Shown here: positions 34,684 through 45,686 of the stretch, one piece after another
Layout: each line of letters opens with the position of its first letter
Position numbering within the stretch: the stretch's first letter is position 1
Assembly (NCBI GenBank): GCA_013350335.1
Contig: CM023539.1
Span: 11,284,302 to 11,348,301, forward strand
Reading direction: 5' to 3'
Length of the DNA stretch: 64,000 bases
Source: Chimonanthus salicifolius
Lineage: Eukaryota; Streptophyta; Magnoliopsida; Laurales; Calycanthaceae
Program-made: the position numbers and the translations under genes
The notes under the pieces: generated by a model
What the model was told of the DNA's origin: nothing
Database searches by the model: none
Seen by the model: only the letters and a program-made list of their open reading frames with translations

Positions 34684-37504
34684 TGTAATGCCCCTCCTTC
34701 TAACCACCGTCATCAGAGTAAAAATATATGGATATTGAGTGGAGACGGAGGTGAACGTCATGACGCGATCCAAGTCTGAGTCCGAAGACCCGACCCTTGA
34801 CTGGCCCAACTAGTGTGTGTGCATAATATTTTGCACACACTCTCATAATCATACGAAAATTTAAACATTTATTTCATTGCATAAATAGTCAAAATATCTC
34901 ATAGCGATAAGGAATCCCACATACTTGACTCAAATACAAAACTAGAGTATGAAAGTCCAAAGTCATATTATAATTACATTCTCCAAAAGAATATCCTTAA
35001 TACATAACATTGTTCAAGAATTTTCAAGATACTTAAATAGACTAAGCTCTCTAAGCTCCTTATTGCATCCATCTCACTCGCATTCGGCCATCACTTGGTC
35101 CAATTTCATCTATGTACTTCAAACCTGCAAACACAATCTAGGGAGGAATTTATGGACTTAGTCAACGCGCCCAGTAGGAATTCCCATCGAAGTGGGTATC
35201 AACATGTGATATAATAAAACTAGAATAAAACATATATATATTATTCATATCATATATCTCATTTGAAAGTCATTCCCATCCCATATTTCAAAACCAGTTC
35301 ATAATTCATACTCATAGATTATTCAAAGCGAATTCATAATCATTTCATAATTTAAATCATAATCATAATAATTTCAATGTACTCAGAAAACAATGTGATG
35401 TACTATGCCATGGCGACATGAATTGATGCATGCCTTTCTCATGCTCCATGCATTGGTCAATCTATTTTTCTCAACAAATAGTTATAGTCAATGGCCATTT
35501 ATGTCCGTAGCTTTCCTGGGGTACCAGCTGGTTGCTACCACCCAATACTTATTATTTAACTGGAATTACCTGGGGAGTACTATCATCTATCCTCTTTTGC
35601 GCAGGTTTCAGGTCTCTCATCTAGGAGCTTTGAGCCCATCTTATGTGCTCAATTAGGTGTTCATGGACGCAGCCAAATAAATGGCTATTCATTCTATGTA
35701 TATACAAATATTTCCGAGTAAAGTACGTCGTCTCTTTACTTCAGTTTCATGCCTTCCCATCCCATGCAAATGCATGAAGTTCATGTTAATGCAATGATAT
35801 CCCATTTCATAATACACAAAATAATTCATGTTCATAGTACTTGGAAATCACGTATTCTCAAATCATCATCATCAAAACGCATATCTAAAACAACTCATCA
35901 ATTCATACTCGAATATACATAATCACCATGGTACTTCAATAGTGTAGGAAAACCTACCTGATCACCGGGATTCCATGAACTAACGAACTACGTGGTACGT
36001 ATGACTCCTAGATCATCTTCCGATCCTTTGGTTATTTCCATGAATCAAAATACAATAAATTATACGATTAGTTTGTGTCCTTGTTTTTCAAATTTATACT
36101 TATCACTTTCATTAATTTCCATTTTGTAATCTCTCATTAGTCCTACATTCATGTTCCACCCAAAAGTGTGAAGTTAAAGGTCATACAGTCTCAATAATGT
36201 GGGTTCGGAACTTAGGTCACCATACCCTTGGAACTTTCAAAGCTTGTTCTGAAGCTTCGAAACATCAAGGTTTCCTTCGAACCATTCCGAAGTATACAAC
36301 CTAGTCAGCTCAAAACTTGATCTCGGCACTTCCGAATCAAGTTCCTAGACTTCGGAACTTCAAGTCTTCCCTCGGCACTTCCGAGACTTTACAAGTTTCA
36401 GTTCTACATTACAGTGCTCGGAACTTGGCCTTGGCACTTCCGAGCTAGGTTCCGAGACCTTGGGTTCTCATTGTGGACTTAACCAAAATTTCTAAGTCTT
36501 TTTTTTTATTTCACAAGTCTCTTCAGAACTTGGCCTCGGAACGACCAAACCAAGTTCCGAGACCTTGTTCCTTCCAAGGGTTCTCGAAACATCCTTCTTC
36601 CTTCGGACTGTTCCAAGCCTTCAGGCTGTTCCAAGCTTTCGGAACTTGTCTGCATGTGCGAACCGAATTCCTTGTACTCGGAAATCACACATGGGTGGGT
36701 TATTGGTCCTGTTCTTTCAACCTAACCCTTTAGATTTATTCTCTATGTTATTTGTCCCGTCCTTAGGGGTTAATATTTATAATTTAGTACACAATTTCAC
36801 AAATTTAAATCCACTTTCATGAATTAAAGAAATCCCAAAAATTCCCAAATTTTTCCAATCTTTATTTCCTAAATCCAAATTCGTCTAGGGTTGGTTCTAA
36901 ATCATTCTAACTTTCAAATTAAATACAAATCCTAAGTCTGGAGACGGATATTTACCTTAAACAAAGCTTTCCCGAGAGTTCTTTTCCTCTTTTCTTCTTC
37001 TCATTTCCTTCCCTTTTTCTTGATTCCTTCCTTGCTTGAGTTCTTTTAGTGGAGAGGCAGAGAAGGAGATGAATATCGAGTAAGGGAGTGGAACTCACGG
37101 TGGAGAGGTGGGGTTCTCAAGGGAGAAGATGGAGAATGTGGTGTTGTTGTGTGAAGAAGGAGAGGGGAAAGGAGTGGGTTTGCCATGCGTGCATATCCAA
37201 ATAGGGAGTGGTGGCTTTCTTTCTATTCCTTAATTGCTCTTAAATTATTAGGTGTGGCATTGGGTCACCTCTTCCATGTGGTGAGCCATGTCAACGCCCA
37301 TATGGCGTGACGCCACATCACAAATTCCTTTTCCAATAAATTTCATGAATTTATTTCCCATCGTGTCACTCGTCATTAAAATAAAATTTAATTTCTCAAT
37401 TAAATCCCACTAAATCTCTCTTAATTACTTGATTAAATTTCATTAACCTCAATTAATTATTAAAAATTCATTTTTCATAAATCTTAAAATTTCGGGGTGT
37501 AACA
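34684..37504 (-). mobile_element. LTR C, solo LTR of gypsy type (2821 bp) in the hAT
   Basis: Ends TGTAATGCCCC..CGGGGTGTAACA. Flanks are gcact (34679-34683) and gcagt (37505-37509), a 5-bp TSD with one mismatch. No coding region. The start (gatccaagtctgagtcc..gacccttgactggcc) is the inverse of the end of LTR B, so C is in minus orientation and of a related family. It carries a TTCGGAA/TTCCGAA palindrome array. Confidence 0.8.
36195..36690. repeat. Array of TTCGGAAC..TTCCGAA palindromes in LTR C
   Basis: Repeated dyads such as cttcgaaccattccgaag (near 36277), ctcggcacttccgaatc, ctcggcacttccgag (near 36373), gctcggaacttggccttggcacttccgagc (near 36417) and ctcggaacgaccaaaccaagttccgag (near 36535). 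The words resemble those in LTR A, but spacing and copies differ. Confidence 0.75.
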
Positions 37505-37509
37505 GCAGT

Positions 37510-37771
37510 AAGAGACCGATGAGAGAGGAAGAGTAGAAGAGCGGTGAGAGACAGAGAGAGGGAAGAGAGAACAACTAGAGAGGAGAGAAAATAAGGTTTC
37601 TGCCGTTGAGGGGACTTAAAAAAAAAGATATTTAGGTTTGGGATAACCTTGCGGTAATTATTAAACACCTTTGGGCCTCTAAGTTTTAACGGTAACTTAA
37701 GAAATTCGGGCCTTTTAACCAGTGGGCCTTAAAGCGGCCGCTTAACTCACCTTTGCCTAGAACCGGCCTTG
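37510..37771 (-). other. hAT 5' terminal region
   Basis: Distal end of the hAT beyond LTR C. It includes a GA-rich tract and the subterminal tract ttgggcctctaag..gggccttaaagcggccgc, then the terminal ccggccttg. GGCC-rich subterminal sequence of this kind fits hAT ends. Confidence 0.65.
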
Positions 37772-37866
37772 CAAACAATAAAGTAGGTAAGGAAAAGGAA
37801 AGAAGAGAGAGAAAAAAAAGCAAGAGAAAGAAAGAAATAGAAATAAAAGAAGGAAGAAGCCATCTT

Positions 37867-38682
37867 TTATTTATTGCATATAAGATTTTATAGGATTTTT
37901 TATCTTAATCAAAATTACTTTTCTATAGTAAATATCATCGTTACAGTGCCATCTATGGCCTGATTGGAACAATTAGGTGCTTTGAAGATCAAGTGGAAGA
38001 TGTGATTTACAATTTGGCTTCATAATTCTACAAGGTTTATGATTGAGACAAATGAGACCAAAGTCATCAAATTGGCCCTTGAAAGTGATCATATCAGAGC
38101 TCATGGATCAAATATGTGGACTTAGGCCTAGTAGAAGAACATGATGAAAAAATTGTGAAATTTCCTCTTGAATTCTCTTGATAAATTTCATGGTTGAAAG
38201 AGATGTCTTTCTAATATGAGTGTAAATGTGCAAAATGAAGAGCTCACTTGATGGATATATGGGTTAGGGCCTTGTTTAACATGTTTTGGACTTCCAAAGC
38301 CCACATTTGATGGTCCATTAACAAGGGGGAATGTAGAGTAATGGGATGAGTGGAGAAGAGAGAAGAGAAGGTCCACATGTGCATGACATGATATCCTTAT
38401 CTCAATCAAAATAGAAGAAGATTTCTCTCTCAATGGGCGCCACCGCCAACAAAATTAGAAGAAAATTTTCTACATTAGTAAAAGCTTGTACGCCCACCAC
38501 ACAATAAGATTCAAGCAAATTTCGTCCAAGCTAGCTTAGGATTATTGATGTAAATCACATCTTCCACTTGATCTTCAAAGCACCTAATTGTTTCAATCGG
38601 GCCATAGATGGCACTGTAATGATGATATTAACGATAGAAAAAGAATTTTGCTTCCTATAAAAAACTTATATGCAGTAAATAA
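37867..38682. mobile_element. Foldback/long-TIR non-autonomous DNA element (816 bp)
   Basis: Arms at 37867-38011 and 38549-38682 are inverted repeats over about 130-145 bases. Both read ttattta(t/c)tgcatataag.. and share cagtgccatctatggcc and aattaggtgctttgaagatc. The left arm has an extra 15 or so bases. The 540-bp centre has no recognised protein. No clear TSD was found (left flank agccatctt, right flank cgaacaact), so the class (Mutator-like or foldback) is open. Confidence 0.8.
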
Positions 38683-40029
38683 CGAACAACTACGATTTAA
38701 TGTTATATGGGTTATATGGAGTCACCAAACAGTCTCGAGTTCACCGCTGCTTTGCAAGCAGGGGTCAAAATCTCGGCCGATACGCATAGTATTGGCCAGA
38801 GATAAAAAAATTCGAACGAATATCAACCGATTTTTATTTTTTATTTTAAAAAAATACAAATATAGGCATGAGTCCAGTCGATATATAGGCTGATATTCGT
38901 CCGATACAAGCGAATATCGGCCTAGATATCGGCCGATATTTATATTTTTTATTTTTTTTTTAAAAAAAGCCTTCTTTTATCTTTTAATATGAATTTTTTC
39001 AAAAACAAAAAGAGCCACCAAGATTTTCAAAAAAAAATTGAGGAGAGAGAAAAATCTCGACTGAGATGAAATATGGGCCGAAAATTTGGATGAGCCGAAT
39101 TTTCGATCCCTGTCTGCAACGTCTGGGCCTGAACTGGACTTTGTTCGCATTCAATTTTGGGCCTGCAGAAATGTTCCTTGTTGCTTAAGTTTAGGCCGGT
39201 CTAGTACTGGCAAAAGGACTTGCAAACTGTTGCTGAACAGTCTGGGTTGCTGCCGAAAACCCAGCCAACAAATCGTGTAAAACTAGTCTGTTCTTTATTT
39301 TTTTTATAACTGAGGGGAATTATGAGGCAAGGGTCTCCATAAACGCCTCGGAGGAACGCCCCACACTCACATAAGACGCCCCCAGTTTACCGTTTCCCTT
39401 TTTGATTCACATCACTTTTGATCTTCAATACGAGCTTGGATCCATACTTGCATCAGCATTTACACAAAGTTAAAGTTTAAAAACATAAATCCTACAGTTA
39501 GCTGGATCAAACATTTAACACTAATTCATATTAAATAGACATAGTTGCGTTGTATTTGCATGTCTATAGGTTTATTTACTTCAAGTTCTGCTACAATCTT
39601 TGTTGCCCATGTGAAAATGTATTGAATAAAACATGCCCTTCAATGACCCCAAATGACTGGCTGGTTTTGGAGGAATTTTTCCTAAACGAAATTTTAACTA
39701 GTTAAACTTTAATAAAATTCAATATCAATATTGCCTTCTAAATTAGAAATGGGCTCATAATTCCATATGAGATTTGAAAAAAAATATATATAAATAAGGT
39801 ATAAGTAACTTTTAGAACCAATCAATCATCTTAGTATAGTGATTTTGGAAGCTTAGAAAAATATAGCTTTAATTATTGAACTAATGTGTTTTTTAGTGGA
39901 CTACGTATTAATTACAAAATATCTTATTAAAAGAAATCAAAATTTTGAACCTTAAATGAATTTTTAATCATATTGGCTTTTGTTTAGCTCCATTTTCATA
40001 CATAAATGTTTCCAAATAATCCACCATAT
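38683..40029. other. Intergenic DNA with a diverged CGGCCGATA repeat
   Basis: 38770-38990 holds ctcggccgatacgcatag, gtcgatatataggctgatattc and atatcggcctagatatcggccgatat, members of the palindromic family also at 16.4, 41.4 and 42.5 kb. The rest (38990-40029) has no recognised gene. Confidence 0.6.
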
Positions 40030-40345
40030 AGTGTTAGTGTCCCAAAAGACTAATATGTTAGGTGGAGTGACCCAAGTCCTTTATAAACTCCTAAATCGCT
40101 CTCTACACTTCCAATGTGGGAGTCGTTCGCAGCTGCCCCGACAATCCCTCTGGCGCAGAGAGCGACGCCAACCATCCCGTTCTTCTAACTGATCTCCTGA
40201 GCCCACGTGAGCTGCCCTAAGACCTAGCTGTGAAACCATTTGTTAAGACTTGGGCTTCCGGCCCAAAAAGACTACCCTGGTAGGTAGAGTGACCCAAGTC
40301 CGTTATAAACCCCAAGATCTCCCTCTATAATTTCAATATACAACT
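40030..40345. repeat. Two diverged copies of a gagtgacccaagtcc repeat
   Basis: 40046-40125 (cccaaaagactaatatgttaggtggagtgacccaagtcctttataaact) recurs as 40262-40345 (cccaaaaagactaccctggtaggtagagtgacccaagtccgttataaacc). The sequence accatttgttaagacttgggcttcc between them belongs to the same repeat. This looks like a partial duplication of a dispersed non-coding element; the class was not determined. Confidence 0.6.
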
Positions 40346-41363
40346 TGTTCGCAGCAACCGATTAGAGTAGACCCTTTATTTAGGTGAAAAGTTTAGAGAT
40401 CATAAAATATTTTAAAATAGTCAAAAGGACAAAACTTTTAAACTTTTGTGACCTTTAGTAAAATGTGGAATCTAAAAAAAATCTCATCGACCAAGAGGTC
40501 TATAATCAACATAAATTACCTTAATTAAATAAATCAAACCATATCTTCAAAGCCTCTTAAATCGTAATCATTTTTAAATTACTCTTGAATCACTAGACTT
40601 TTATGTCATACTGCTTAAAAAGTTTTATGCTAGTGTATGCATTCCAGATTCGACCAATCACGCCCTCAAAAAGTTTAGAAATTTAAAAAATGTAGCGGTA
40701 ATTAAAATTTTAGAGTCTTAAGAAAATATGGTTGGATGTTCTTGAATAAATTAATAAAGGTAATTTTTGTGGATATATATTGAAACAAATATTTTTCTAG
40801 TGAAGATTATTTTTTTGTGAATCCTCTCTTAATGCAATAACATTTGAGATTAAAAATAATTTAAAGTAATTAAAATTTAAAATATTTAAGAAATATGACT
40901 TAATTAATTTAATCATATTCTTTATATAAATATAAATGTTCTCAATAAAATTATAATCTGGGCGAAAGAGGACCCTATCTAGAAACGTCCAATGGCACAT
41001 ATTTTGAAGAATGTGTAGTATTTTTAAGAATGAGTTAATAAGCACTTTTGAGTAGAGTTGATTAGAAAAGGTTGAGCTAGTATCGCAATAGACCATAATA
41101 TTAAATAAAATAAATATAAAATTTCACATGGATTGAAGACTTATTGATTTTCATTTTAATTTGACTATTTTAATATTATTGAATAAATGTTAAAAATAAT
41201 CTAAAATATTAAAAATTTCAAGGATCAAAATGTAAGAATAAAATAAGCATAGATAGAACCGCACACTTAATCTACATATCTAATATAATGATTCACTACA
41301 TTATGTATCATGTACATACATCATTCTTCCTAATTCCTTTAGTAAACAAATGTGTATCCTATC
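40346..41363. other. AT-rich intergenic DNA
   Basis: No gene, RNA or element boundary recognised. Confidence 0.5.
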
Positions 41364-41560
41364 CTAAGGTTAAAATATCAGCCGATACATATTGTATCGG
41401 CTGATATGTATTGGATTTTAAGGGTCGATACATATCAGTCGATACGATATGTATCTGCCGTACAATATAAATCTCGGCCGATACCACCGATATGTATCGA
41501 CTATAATATCGGCCGATATTCTACTATAATATAAAAAAAATAGAGTCGATATTTAAATAA
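41364..41560. repeat. Array of TATCGGCCGATA-like palindromes
   Basis: Dense dyads: atatcagccgatacat followed by tgtatcggctgatat, gatacatatcagtcgatac, ctcggccgataccaccgatatgtatcg and atatcggccgatatt. All are variants of RTATCGGCCGATAY. The array is flanked by an AT-rich tail. Confidence 0.75.
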
Positions 41561-42249
41561 AAACTTTAAAAAAATTATAAAGAAGAAAAAATAAACTACC
41601 GATATTTTTTGCCCATGATCGATATTTCATAATTTAAATTTCCAACTATGGTTGGTCTCTAATCTATTTTTTTGTTATTTATTACCGTTTTCAAGCCAAA
41701 ATCTCTCCTTGTAATTTGCTGTAGATTTACATTGATCCTTCTTTCTTGCAAAATTGTCCCTAGAAAATGGGTTCCTCCCTACAATCAGCGTTTTTGCAAA
41801 ACTGTCCCTAAAAAATTGGTTCCCTTCTATCAATCAACGTTTTAATTTATGTTACAATATATTTCTTAAATTGTTGTACTTTCCGTATAAATGCGTTTGA
41901 CAATTAATTTATGAAAATGAACTAGTAAATTTTAATTATTTCTGGAAAAAAAGGAGAGAGGGTGACCGTTAAAAGCTGATATTTAAAAAAAAATTAAACT
42001 AATATTTCTTAAAATAAAAGTCAAAAGGCATGCTGAATTCTTGCTATCAGATAATCCTTCCATCTCAGCCTTGAAGATCTTGCTAAAACCGTCCCAAAAA
42101 ATCAGGTGAACAATAGGCGCTTAATGTGTTTACACGTGAATGGAAATTTTTCGTTATTTCTTAAAATAGTTATTTCTAATAATTTTTTAGTTTTTCTCAC
42201 TAACACTAAAATAAGTCATAAATATTTAATATAAAAATAATCAAGATTT
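41561..42249. other. AT-rich intergenic DNA
   Basis: Nothing recognised except two partial repeats of the phrase aaaactgtccctagaaaa(t/a)tggttccc near 41745 and 41800, a short local duplication. Confidence 0.45.
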
Positions 42250-42560
42250 ATTTAATGATCACTTAGAATTTTTTCTATAATTTTTTGTAATTTTTCATCA
42301 TTTAAAAAAAAAGATTTGAAATTCTCGAGTTCATAACCTAAAAATAATATTTGAACATGTAAATGACCAGTATTTTATGAAAAAATTATATATTCATGAA
42401 GCTCATAATTTTCTTCATTTTCTGAAATTTTTTTGAAAAAAAATAAAAAATGAAAAAATTGAGTGGAGAGAAAGATATCGCCGATATGCAATATCAGCCG
42501 ATTCCAATATCTCGCCGATATGCAATATCGGCCGATATCTCCTTTTTTTTTTGGTGTATT
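42250..42560 (-). repeat. Inverted copy of the repeat at 16.0-16.6 kb, with CGGCCGATATC palindromes
   Basis: The reverse complement (..atgagcttcatgaatatataattttttcataaaatactggtc..) follows the same order of words as 16110-16240 (..atgagcttattggctatgtaatttttcactaaatattagtc..). At 42470-42545 it carries atatcgccgatatgcaatatcagccgattcc and aatatcggccgatatc. Confidence 0.75.
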
Positions 42561-42735
42561 TCGGTTATTCCACATCATGGCATATAATTGCAAGACAATC
42601 CGTATTCGTATCTATAGCATTTCCTATTTATCTTTCTGTTCAAACTTTTAAAATTTTCTAATTTTATAGCAATATACAATCTATAGTTTTACAAATTATC
42701 ACTTTCCACATGTGGTGGAGCTTGATCATCAGAGA

Positions 42736-43100
42736 TGTACTGTTGATCTGGTAGTGGGTCGAGCTTTGCGCTGAGCTCGCGGGTGTCAAAGGGTGGCAAT
42801 GCCCCTTTTTCCGGGGATATACTGGGAGGATCCCCCGAGCCGAAATTTTACTAGAAGATAATTTTGTAATTTTCACTTTGCACCTTTGTAAACCCTATTC
42901 AGGGCATATATAATGTTGTTGTCAGTGAGAGAGAGTGCAGCGAAAACGGTAACGAGAGTAAGAGTGTCTCTCCTTCGATTTCTTATCTTTGAACATAGTG
43001 GATCGGTATTTGAATCCGTGGACGTACCAAAAGAGAACTACGTAAATATCTGTTTCGTAGTTTGATTTCCTGTGTTGGCTTTTCTCTCTTCTATTCTTTT
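42736..43100 (+). mobile_element. LTR fragment, probable old copia LTR
   Basis: tgttgatctggtagtgggtcgagc.. starts a stretch containing gggcatatataatg (TATA box, about 42905). It is followed about 100 bases later by gtggatcggtatttgaatccgtggacgtacc and a cgtaaatatctg tract, phrases typical of the 3' part of plant copia LTRs. The ends are not resolved and no TSD was found. Confidence 0.4.
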
Positions 43101-44130
43101 TTCGACATTATTATTTATGTATGGTAAAAAGGGTGTTTCCTCTCATCAACATATAACATAAATTGACTGGTATAAAAAAAAATTAACAACTTCTATATAT
43201 TTGAAATTAATAATCATGTTTGGTTTAATACATGCGGCAGCTTTTTATTGATGACTCATATCCCAACACTCATTGATCTTATGAACAGGGAGATTAAAAA
43301 AAGTGATGGAATGTAAGATAGAATTTTGTCTTATTAATTCTTAACTTTTGTTTTGAGGGAATCATGTATGGTAACCTCACATCACCAGCTCTAGCTCTCT
43401 CGCCAGCTTGTCTCATTTCTTGTTGGCCGACCGAGGAGAAGAAGAGAATGACAAAGGCAAAAGGCCAAAACCAAAATGGACCACACTATGCCACCATAGA
43501 TCACAATCCCCACCCATGGAGTCGGAAACCTTAAGTCAGACCGGCCTAAAATGGTCACTAGCGTCGGCACATTGTAAACTTCTCATTAGTTTACTTGCAA
43601 TAAATCAACCATAGAGTTGTCGCCACCCATGTCTCTTTCACTTGCCTTCTCTCCACAATCAATCTCTTTAAGAATCTTACAACACCAAACCCATACAAAA
43701 GAAAAGAAAAACTACCCACATCATCATCATCACCCTTCAGAGAATTACTAACTTCATTAGCCTGCAGAATTATTTGTAAAATTGTAATTTAAGGTGTCCT
43801 GGATTTTGCATTCGAACTTTGACAATTTTCATCCAGTATGCTGGACAAAACCACATTGAAATATTGATTTTTTTTTTTCTAAACTCTAGTTATTCTTTGA
43901 TCACAATCATTGACGCTTTTTTATTTATCTGTATTTCTTTTATCAACTTTTATTATAAATTTTTTTTTTTATTGTCATTGATACCAGTAATGCTTGAACC
44001 AACTGCAAACCTCATACATCAAGTTAGTTTGGTAGAAGATTCAAACCTCAGACTTTTAGTCTATAATCAGGAGCTTAAGTCAACCCTACTACCTATGTGA
44101 ATTTAAAAATGTTTTTTTTTTTTCTGTCAC
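43101..44130. other. Intergenic DNA
   Basis: No gene recognised. A short frame near 43408 is rich in charged residues and has no recognisable domain. Confidence 0.5.
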
Positions 44131-44310
44131 ATGAGTATTCCCACTTACATTGGAGGTGAGGCTAATCTCACGAGAATGTGTAAACCTTCCATTTCACACA
44201 CACTGATTTAGTGATAGGGAGTAATCTCATCGGAAATGGCATAGAGGGATTGAACGTGAATCAAACTCAAGATCTCGCTTCATGAGGTGAGAGTCTTGAC
44301 TGTCAGACCA

Positions 44311-44314
<4 letters not shown>
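44131..44314 (-). mobile_element. tRNA-derived SINE, copy 1
   Basis: Shares order and wording with 48716-48901 (ggaggtgag.ctaatctcacgag.gtgtgtaaacc, then gggattgaacgtgaatcaaactcaagatctc). On the minus strand it begins with a region like tRNA (ggtctgacagtcaagac as a degenerate A box; gagtttgattcacg as B box). The 5' end directly abuts the (TA)n tract. Confidence 0.7.

Positions 44315-44394
<80 letters not shown>
44315..44394. repeat. (TA)40 microsatellite
   Basis: An uninterrupted 80-base run of TA. In the minus strand it yields a meaningless Ile-Tyr repeat frame. Confidence 0.98.
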
Positions 44395-44395
<1 letters not shown>

Positions 44396-45563
44396 TATCA
44401 GTTCTACATTGTAAAAGAACTGTCTTTTTATCTTTTTCCTCTAAGTTTTGATATTTTCTGTTTCCTTCTATACCTGTCAACTGTGTTTTTATTTCTTATC
44501 TTTTTAAATCGGAGATTGCCAAACTATCCAATGCGTTATAATGAGGTGTTATCAAATGGATGGTTGTAGATTCCACAAGAGAACTTGGAAGCTCAAAGTT
44601 GTACATAGGTTGGATCCAGGGTGTGAATAGCCTCTTTATGAATCCAGCTATGTCATAGATATTCAGACAGATACTACTACGGATTCAAATCCAGTTTAAG
44701 ATTGCATCCACGGATCTAGTCACGAAACTTCCCAATATTCAATCTGGTAAATGGTTAGAGGTCTCACTCGATACTTAGATACAATTCAATTTCAAATTTT
44801 ATTTATTAATCACAATGACATGCATGAATCTGTATCAGAAAACAAAAATTAAATGAATTATCCAAGTCAAAATTTCATTAATTTAGTTGATTTTTTAGGT
44901 TTTACTTTCTATTTGACCATGTTGTTTACCCTATTATAAACCATGCATTCAGTCACTCAATTATTTATTATATCTTCCTTTATCTCTTCCCTATATATTT
45001 TTTGTGGTCCATCCCTCCTTGAAACTCTGACTCTGTCGCTTCTTAATTCTACATACTAGGGTTGTCTTTAGTTTTCTATTATTATGCTCAAACCACTTCA
45101 AAAGAGTTTCTTTTGATTTTTCTTCTAATCGAATTATTTTTTAATTATCCTTCATGGGTTCATTTCTAATTTTATCTTTTAAAATTAACCCACTGATCTA
45201 ACATAACATGTGCATCTCTGTCATCCCTCTATCTATGGCCATGTTGATCAACTAGTCTTGCCCTTCTCATCTTTTATCATTATCATCATTTTATCTCCTT
45301 GATGGGTTCTATGGCCCTCATCATCAACCATTCTTGATCTAATGCAAGCAAATGGAGACACTTTTAAACATGAAAAAATGTTAGGTTTTGTACATCACAA
45401 GGACGATATTTTAATTAGAGCTTTGTAATATAACATAAAGAAAAGAGGAATTGTGTCCCTTTTCTGGAGGAGAAAGAAATGTCTAATATACAAATGAAAT
45501 GTGTATCCTTTACACTTGAAAACAAATGCCTCAGTATGTTGTTGGGTTAGAAAAAAATACAGA
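44395..45563. other. Upstream region of the GRAS gene
   Basis: No gene or complete element recognised. AT-rich, with pyrimidine-rich stretches from 44980 to 45300. It probably contains the GRAS promoter in its last few hundred bases. Confidence 0.5.
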
Positions 45564-45571
45564 GCATATTC
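45564..45571. promoter_or_regulatory. P1BS-like PHR binding site upstream of the GRAS gene
   Basis: gcatattc fits the palindromic consensus GNATATNC bound by PHR-type MYB factors. It lies about 116 bases upstream of the ATG at 45687. The motif is short and can occur by chance in AT-rich DNA. Confidence 0.35.
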
Positions 45572-45621
45572 TCAGTCCCTTTCCCACTCCAGCATGCATG
45601 GATCATCCAGTCCTCGTAGAG

Positions 45622-45636
45622 GAATAAATATATATT
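45622..45636 (+). promoter_or_regulatory. Possible TATA box of the GRAS gene
   Basis: ataaatatatatta lies about 50-65 bases upstream of the ATG at 45687, which would leave a 5' UTR of only about 25-35 bases. The true promoter could lie further upstream. Confidence 0.4.
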
Positions 45637-45686
45637 AGCCATTGTACCCAAGTCACTTGTGTGGAAGCATCAGAGGAGGAGAAGCC

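Larger units (their letters stand above)
18134..37771 (-). mobile_element. hAT DNA transposon expanded to 19.6 kb by nested insertions
   Basis: The ends CAAGGCC (18134) and GGCCTTG (37771) are inverted, and the adjoining 8 bp are taaacaat (18126-18133) and caaacaat (37772-37779). An 8-bp TSD with one mismatch is the hAT signature. The transposase reads on the minus strand (stop at 18248-18250, ATG at 33279). Insertions at 18829, 22465, 26215, 32753 and 34684 account for about 15.7 kb, leaving an element near 3.9 kb. The terminal repeats are similar only for about the first 16 bases (CAAGGCCAGACACAAG against CAAGGCCGGTTCTAGG). Confidence 0.88.

Noticed and set aside
38188..38433. 81-residue minus-strand frame in the foldback element
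   Set aside because: No recognisable domain, no splice support and no start context; kept only as part of the element's unexplained centre.
44280..44480. Minus-strand frame with a long Ile-Tyr repeat
   Set aside because: It is the translation of the (TA)40 microsatellite.
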